Shown one piece after another: positions 61,223 through 64,000 of a stretch of 64,000 nucleotides of DNA (position 1 is the first letter of the stretch; every line of letters starts with the position of its first letter). The notes beneath the pieces are model-generated. The model was not told the DNA's origin. It saw only the letters and a program-made list of their open reading frames with translations, and searched no databases. The stretch is from Dulcicalothrix desertica PCC 7102. GTDB lineage: Bacteria > Cyanobacteriota > Cyanobacteriia > Cyanobacteriales > Nostocaceae. A program made the position numbers and the translations under genes. The stretch is taken from the NCBI RefSeq assembly GCF_003991905.1, contig NZ_RSCL01000002.1, positions 231,620-295,619 of the forward strand, written 5' to 3'.

Positions 61223-63969
61223 ATGGTGCGGCTAATTGAACAAAGCCCCAGGCTTCAAGCGTGTGAGCGTTATGGGCGTTATGGGCGTTGCGGGAGTTGT
61301 CGTCAAGCGGCTGCACAAAACGAGTCTAAACAAGATATTCAGGAAATTATAGAAAGGGCGCAGGTTGCTTCTGATAATATTGACCTGGATGAGCGGGAAA
61401 CTCGGCGCCTCATCGATGTGCAGTTACGACAAGCTGGATGGGAAGCAGATTCGGAGAATATCACCTACGGTAAAGGTGTTCGTCCGACTAAGGGTAAAAA
61501 TCTGGCTATTGCTGAAGTTCCTACTGGTGATGGTCGCGCTGACTATATATTATGTGTGGGTTTACAGGTAGTAGCAGTCGTTGAAGCTAAACGCCAAAGT
61601 ACTGATGTATCTGGCGCCATTGACCAAGCGAAGCGTTATAGTCGCGGTTACATAGTTAGAGGTAATGAGATTTTACCAGGTAGTCCGTGGGGGGAATATA
61701 AAGTGCCGTTTGTGTTCGCAACCAATGGGCGCCCGTTTTTAAGACAGTTGGAAACAAAGAGTGGGATATGGTTTTGTGATGTACGCAAACCGTCAGATCT
61801 TCGCCGTTCCCTGAGTACATGGTATTCACCACAGGGTTTACAAGATTTATTGGCTGTTGATACCGAAACTGCACATCAGAAGTTACAGCAGGAAGGTTTT
61901 AATTATAATTTGACACTGCGTGACTACCAAATTAAGGCAATACAAAAAGTAGAAGCTGCATTGTCAGATGATGCTAGAAAAATATTAATTGCAATGGCAA
62001 CCGGGACGGGTAAAACTAAAACTACTATTGCACTGGTTTATAGGCTTCTTAAAACAAAACGTTTCCGTCGTGTCTTATTCTTAGTTGACCGCACTGCATT
62101 GGGAGAGCAAGCATCAAATCTGATCAAAGAAACTCGCATAGAGAACTTACAAACGTTTGCTGATATATTTGATTTGAAAGATTTGGATTCGGTGGCGCCT
62201 GACCGTGATACAAAGGTACACATATCCACAGTTCAAGGATTTGTAAAACGGATTCTATATCCTAGTGATGACAGTTCCATACCTACGGCTGACCAATATG
62301 ATTGTATAGTAGTTGACGAGCGCCATAGGGGTTATTTACTGGATAAAGAACTTAGCGACAGCGAGTTAACGTTTAGAGACTTTAATGACTATGTATCAAA
62401 ATACCGGAGGGTGTTAGACCATTTTGATGCTGTCAAAATTGGTTTGACTGCTACACCCGCACTCCACACCACACAAATATTTGGTGAACCTGTATATACA
62501 TATTCTTATAGAGAAGCAGTTTTAGAAGGTTGGTTAATAGATTATGAACCACCATACAAAATTACTACTGCGCTTTCAGAGGATGGTATTGTTTGGGAAG
62601 CTGGTCAGGAGATGGAATATTTTGACCCGTTGACAGGTAATATTGATTTGGTTCATGCACCTTCCGGAAGTCAGAATTGAGGTAGAAAGTTTTAATAGAA
62701 GGGTTGTAACTGAAGAGTTTAATCGGGTAGTGTGTGAATATTTGGCTCTTAATATCGACCCGTTACAACCAGAGAAAACATTAATATTCTGTGTCACCGA
62801 CTCCCACGCGGATATAGTAGTTAATTTGCTGAAACTAGCACTACAAAATCAATATGGTAGCGTTGAAGATGATGCCGTTATTAAAATAACAGGCGCCGCA
62901 GATAAACCACTACAATTAATTAGACGCTTTAGAAACGAACAAAATCCCAAAATAGCCGTTACAGTAGACTTACTCACCACTGGGATAGACGTTCCAGCTA
63001 TATGTAATTTAATGTTTATTCGTCGTGTTAATTCTCGGATATTGTACGAACAAATGTTAGGAAGGGCTACACGACGATGTGATGATATAGGTAAAGAAGT
63101 ATTTAGAATATATGACGCTGTAAATTTGTACGATGCATTGAAAGATGTTTCTACAATGAAACCTGTTGCGGTAAGACCGAATATTACTTTTACTCAATTG
63201 GTAGAAGAGATTATTACAGTGGAAGATACTAATACTGTTGTTGACCAGCTTATTGCTAAATTACGGCGCCGGATTAATTCTAACCTCACCCCTAACCCCT
63301 CTCCTGCGAGGATGCTGCTGGCGAATGGTGGGTCTTACCCCTCGGTATCACGATTTTGCATTGTTTCTAGGAATGTAGAGACGCGTTCACGGAGTGTACC
63401 GAAGGTAAATTTCGCGTCTCTACACCTTTGTTTGTGTGAAATGATGGGCGCCACCCCCGAATCGCCAGCAGTATCCTGCGAGGAGAGGGGAAAATGCGAA
63501 GGTTGGTGAAGAAGGTGTAATGTACCAAACTGGTAATGATGATATTCAACGACGATTAGAAATTTCGGCAGGGATGCTATTTGAAGAATTAATAAATTAC
63601 TGGCGCCAGTCTTCACCACAGCAATTAAAAGAATGGTTTAACAAGCGTAAAGGAATAGCTCAAATACTAGATGCTAAGGATGGAGGTAGAAAACCTGTAC
63701 TTATATCTCGACATGCTGATGAACTGAGACGGGTAGAAAGGGGTTATGGTGGCGCCCAGAAACCTGAAGATTATCTAGACAGCTTTACAGCATTCCTGCG
63801 GGATAACCTTAATAAAATACCTGCTTTGATAGTAGTTACCCAACGCCCGCGCGAACTTACAAGGGCACAACTTAAGGAATTACGCATATTATTAGATGCA
63901 TCTGGTTACACCGAGCGTAACGGCTCTTCCGTACTTTACGTGCTAAATCTGTTGAAAAATCAGGTTTAA
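61223..63969 (+). pseudogene. hsdR: Type I restriction subunit HsdR (EcoEI type), frameshifted and interrupted
   Basis: Three reading frames carry successive parts of one protein. First (61223-62680): nuclease region GRADYILCVGLQVVAVVEAKRQ, Walker A ATGTGKTKT, motif II DERHRG, TATPALHT. Second (62643-63280): VESFNRRVVTEEFNRVV, LLTTGIDVPAI, MLGRATRR. Third (63520-63969): EDYLDSFTAFLRDNLNKIPALIVVTQRPRELT. A single-base shift near 62660 breaks it, and a repeat element at about 63283-63496 interrupts it. The usual DUF4145-like N-terminus is missing, and the C-terminus after SGYTE diverges. No hsdM or hsdS is seen. Confidence 0.85.
63288..63496. mobile_element. Repeat element with inverted ends inside hsdR
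   Basis: CCCCTCTCCTGCGAGGATGCTGCTGGCGAA on the left faces CGCCAGCAGTATCCTGCGAGGAGAGGGG on the right. It contains a nested copy of the GTAGAGACGCG...CGCGTCTCTAC repeat (63375-63423). No ORF. Confidence 0.7.
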
Positions 63970-64000
63970 ATCTTTGCTGTGCTTATCTTAGAGCTATTAT

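Overview
The window is chromosomal-looking DNA from a filamentous, probably heterocyst-forming (Nostocales-type) cyanobacterium. The evidence is a set of photosynthetic electron carriers in one stretch (psbV cytochrome c550, petE plastocyanin, petJ-type cytochrome c), cyanobacterial-style kdpA-kdpB-kdpG/F-kdpC, a PEP-CTERM ScyD/ScyE-type protein, heptameric short tandem repeats, and many dispersed palindromic repeats. The DNA is AT-rich, and the hexamer GGCGCC is strikingly frequent (at least 20 copies in the first 10.2 kb). I saw no copy of the usual cyanobacterial iterated palindrome GCGATCGC.

Layout. 1-4 kb: the 3' part of a large WD40-GTPase-TIR protein, then a helical protein of unknown function and a nucleoside-deoxyribosyltransferase-like protein; this looks like a conflict or signalling locus. 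4-7 kb: housekeeping genes (coaBC, S4 RNA-binding protein, HAD hydrolase). 7-11.6 kb: four two-component genes. 11.9-15.6 kb: small stress and membrane proteins (GlsB type, TIGR02587/TIGR02588 pair, Dps) and a GNAT gene broken by one stop codon.

15.7-24.4 kb is the most unusual region. It is a minus-strand array of about 30 recognisable tRNA genes plus two degenerate ones, covering 19 amino acids (no valine found). Protein genes are interspersed: an ATP-dependent RNA ligase, a bacterial-type PARG (ADP-ribose-hydrolysing macrodomain), a coiled-coil protein and an HNH endonuclease. The array ends in a divergent EF-Tu gene. It is headed by a small basic ORF with a consensus promoter (TTGACA-N18-TAGTAT) and strong Shine-Dalgarno sequence. 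Four tRNA-Leu genes lack the long variable arm normal for tRNA-Leu. Together the genes suggest a backup or repair translation module.

24.5-34 kb: a lipoprotein deacetylase, an HNH nuclease, a ribbon-helix-helix-like protein, a GAF sensor kinase whose phospho-accepting histidine is replaced by Asp, an SRPBCC protein, a canonical tRNA-Glu, a CPA-type antiporter and a cytochrome b6-like protein that lacks one haem ligand. 34-39 kb: a proline-rich TonB-like protein, the electron-carrier cluster and a sugar ABC permease. 39-49 kb: a TnpB-like RuvC protein, several MITEs, the kdp operon (a MITE sits between kdpB and kdpG) and a divergent histidine kinase/NarL regulator pair. 49-59 kb: the other parts of a sugar ABC system (permease, binding protein), two paralogous MFS transporters and a remnant of a third, a MazF/DUF2281 toxin-antitoxin pair and an RND pump remnant split by a MITE. 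59-64 kb: D-lactate dehydrogenase, a PD-(D/E)XK-like protein and a decaying type I restriction hsdR.

All calls rest on reading the sequence and on family knowledge; no database search was run.
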